A DNA stretch of 64,000 nt from the NCBI RefSeq assembly GCF_030936135.1, contig NC_082619.1, positions 9,372,708 through 9,436,707 on the forward strand. Direction: 5' to 3'. The notes under the pieces were generated by a model that was not told the origin of the DNA, made no database searches, and saw only the letters and a program-made list of their open reading frames with translations. This document shows, one piece after another, positions 63,567-64,000 of the stretch (positions are counted from its first letter, which is position 1; the number at the start of each line of letters is the position of its first letter). The stretch comes from Gavia stellata (taxonomy: Eukaryota > Chordata > Aves > Gaviiformes > Gaviidae). The position numbers were made by a program, and so were the translations under genes.

Positions 63567-64000
63567 GTTAGATCATGTGTATCCTGCTCTGTATCACTAA
63601 TTTCCTGATGTTAAGTATTTCAGCGGGTAACTTAGGGGACTTGCAGGAGTATCCTAGTGGCTGTGATCACAAATTATTCATCAGTGGCACTTGAACAAGA
63701 AAAGCCTTTCTGAAGAAAGGCATTTGTGTAGCTCTTTTTATAAACTTACATATTAGACAACCAAGTGTCCTAAATGACATGTCACATCTAATTTGGCACC
63801 CAAGACATGAAGTCTGCATCTGCCCTTGGCCAACCCTGGCAGCTCCGCTCTCTGTGTCAGTTCATCTGTCTGGCAGACAGATCTGCAGCTTCCTCCTGAC
63901 TCCCTGGCATCTGTGCACGCTGTACTGTACCGAGCCATTTCTGGGTTTATATCTTCAGCACGATGTCAAATACTTCTCCTTGCGGTAGAAGGTGCTCCGG
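63567..64000. other. No feature seen
   Basis: The last 430 bases contain no recognisable exon. They are probably intron of the gene that starts at 62487, if that gene is real. Confidence 0.4.

Overview
The window is nuclear DNA of a vertebrate, most likely a bird. Every gene is split into short exons with GT-AG introns. Two fragments of the CR1 retrotransposon carry the 3' end typical of avian and reptilian CR1. HYDIN and VAC14 sit head to tail as in other vertebrates, and a long maestro HEAT-like repeat (MROH) gene of the type that is expanded in birds follows. All protein-coding features that I can support are on the + strand. No bacterial, plasmid or CRISPR features are present.

Region 1 (1-11.9 kb) holds the last sixteen coding exons of HYDIN, a giant protein of the central pair of motile cilia, ending in a stop at 11814-11816 and an ATTAAA polyadenylation signal. 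One exon (5096-5252) is 157 nt long, although both flanking splice junctions are phase 0, so it carries a frameshift. Region 2 (11.9-27.3 kb) is very GC rich. It begins with a CpG-island promoter and VAC14 exons 1 and 2, and later has one exon from the middle of VAC14. The exons that should lie between them, and all exons after, cannot be found. The codon aligned with the VAC14 start methionine reads GTG. A tRNA-Gly(GCC)-like gene with a Pol III terminator lies antisense in VAC14 intron 1.

Region 3 (27.3-39.1 kb) is abruptly AT rich. It holds one orphan coding exon of an unrecognised gene and a decayed olfactory receptor pseudogene. Region 4 (39.1-56.5 kb) is a compact MROH gene of about 31 coding exons, frame-consistent across nearly all junctions, with an in-frame TGA in the next-to-last recognised exon and one expected exon block missing near the 5' end. 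Region 5 (56.5-64 kb) is mostly gene-poor, with probable retroviral LTR remnants and, at the right edge, three phase-compatible exons of an unrecognised small protein gene.

The missing VAC14 exons, the composition switch near 27.3 kb and the lone exon and receptor remnant beyond it fit either a rearranged locus or an assembly join. The sequence alone cannot decide between them.
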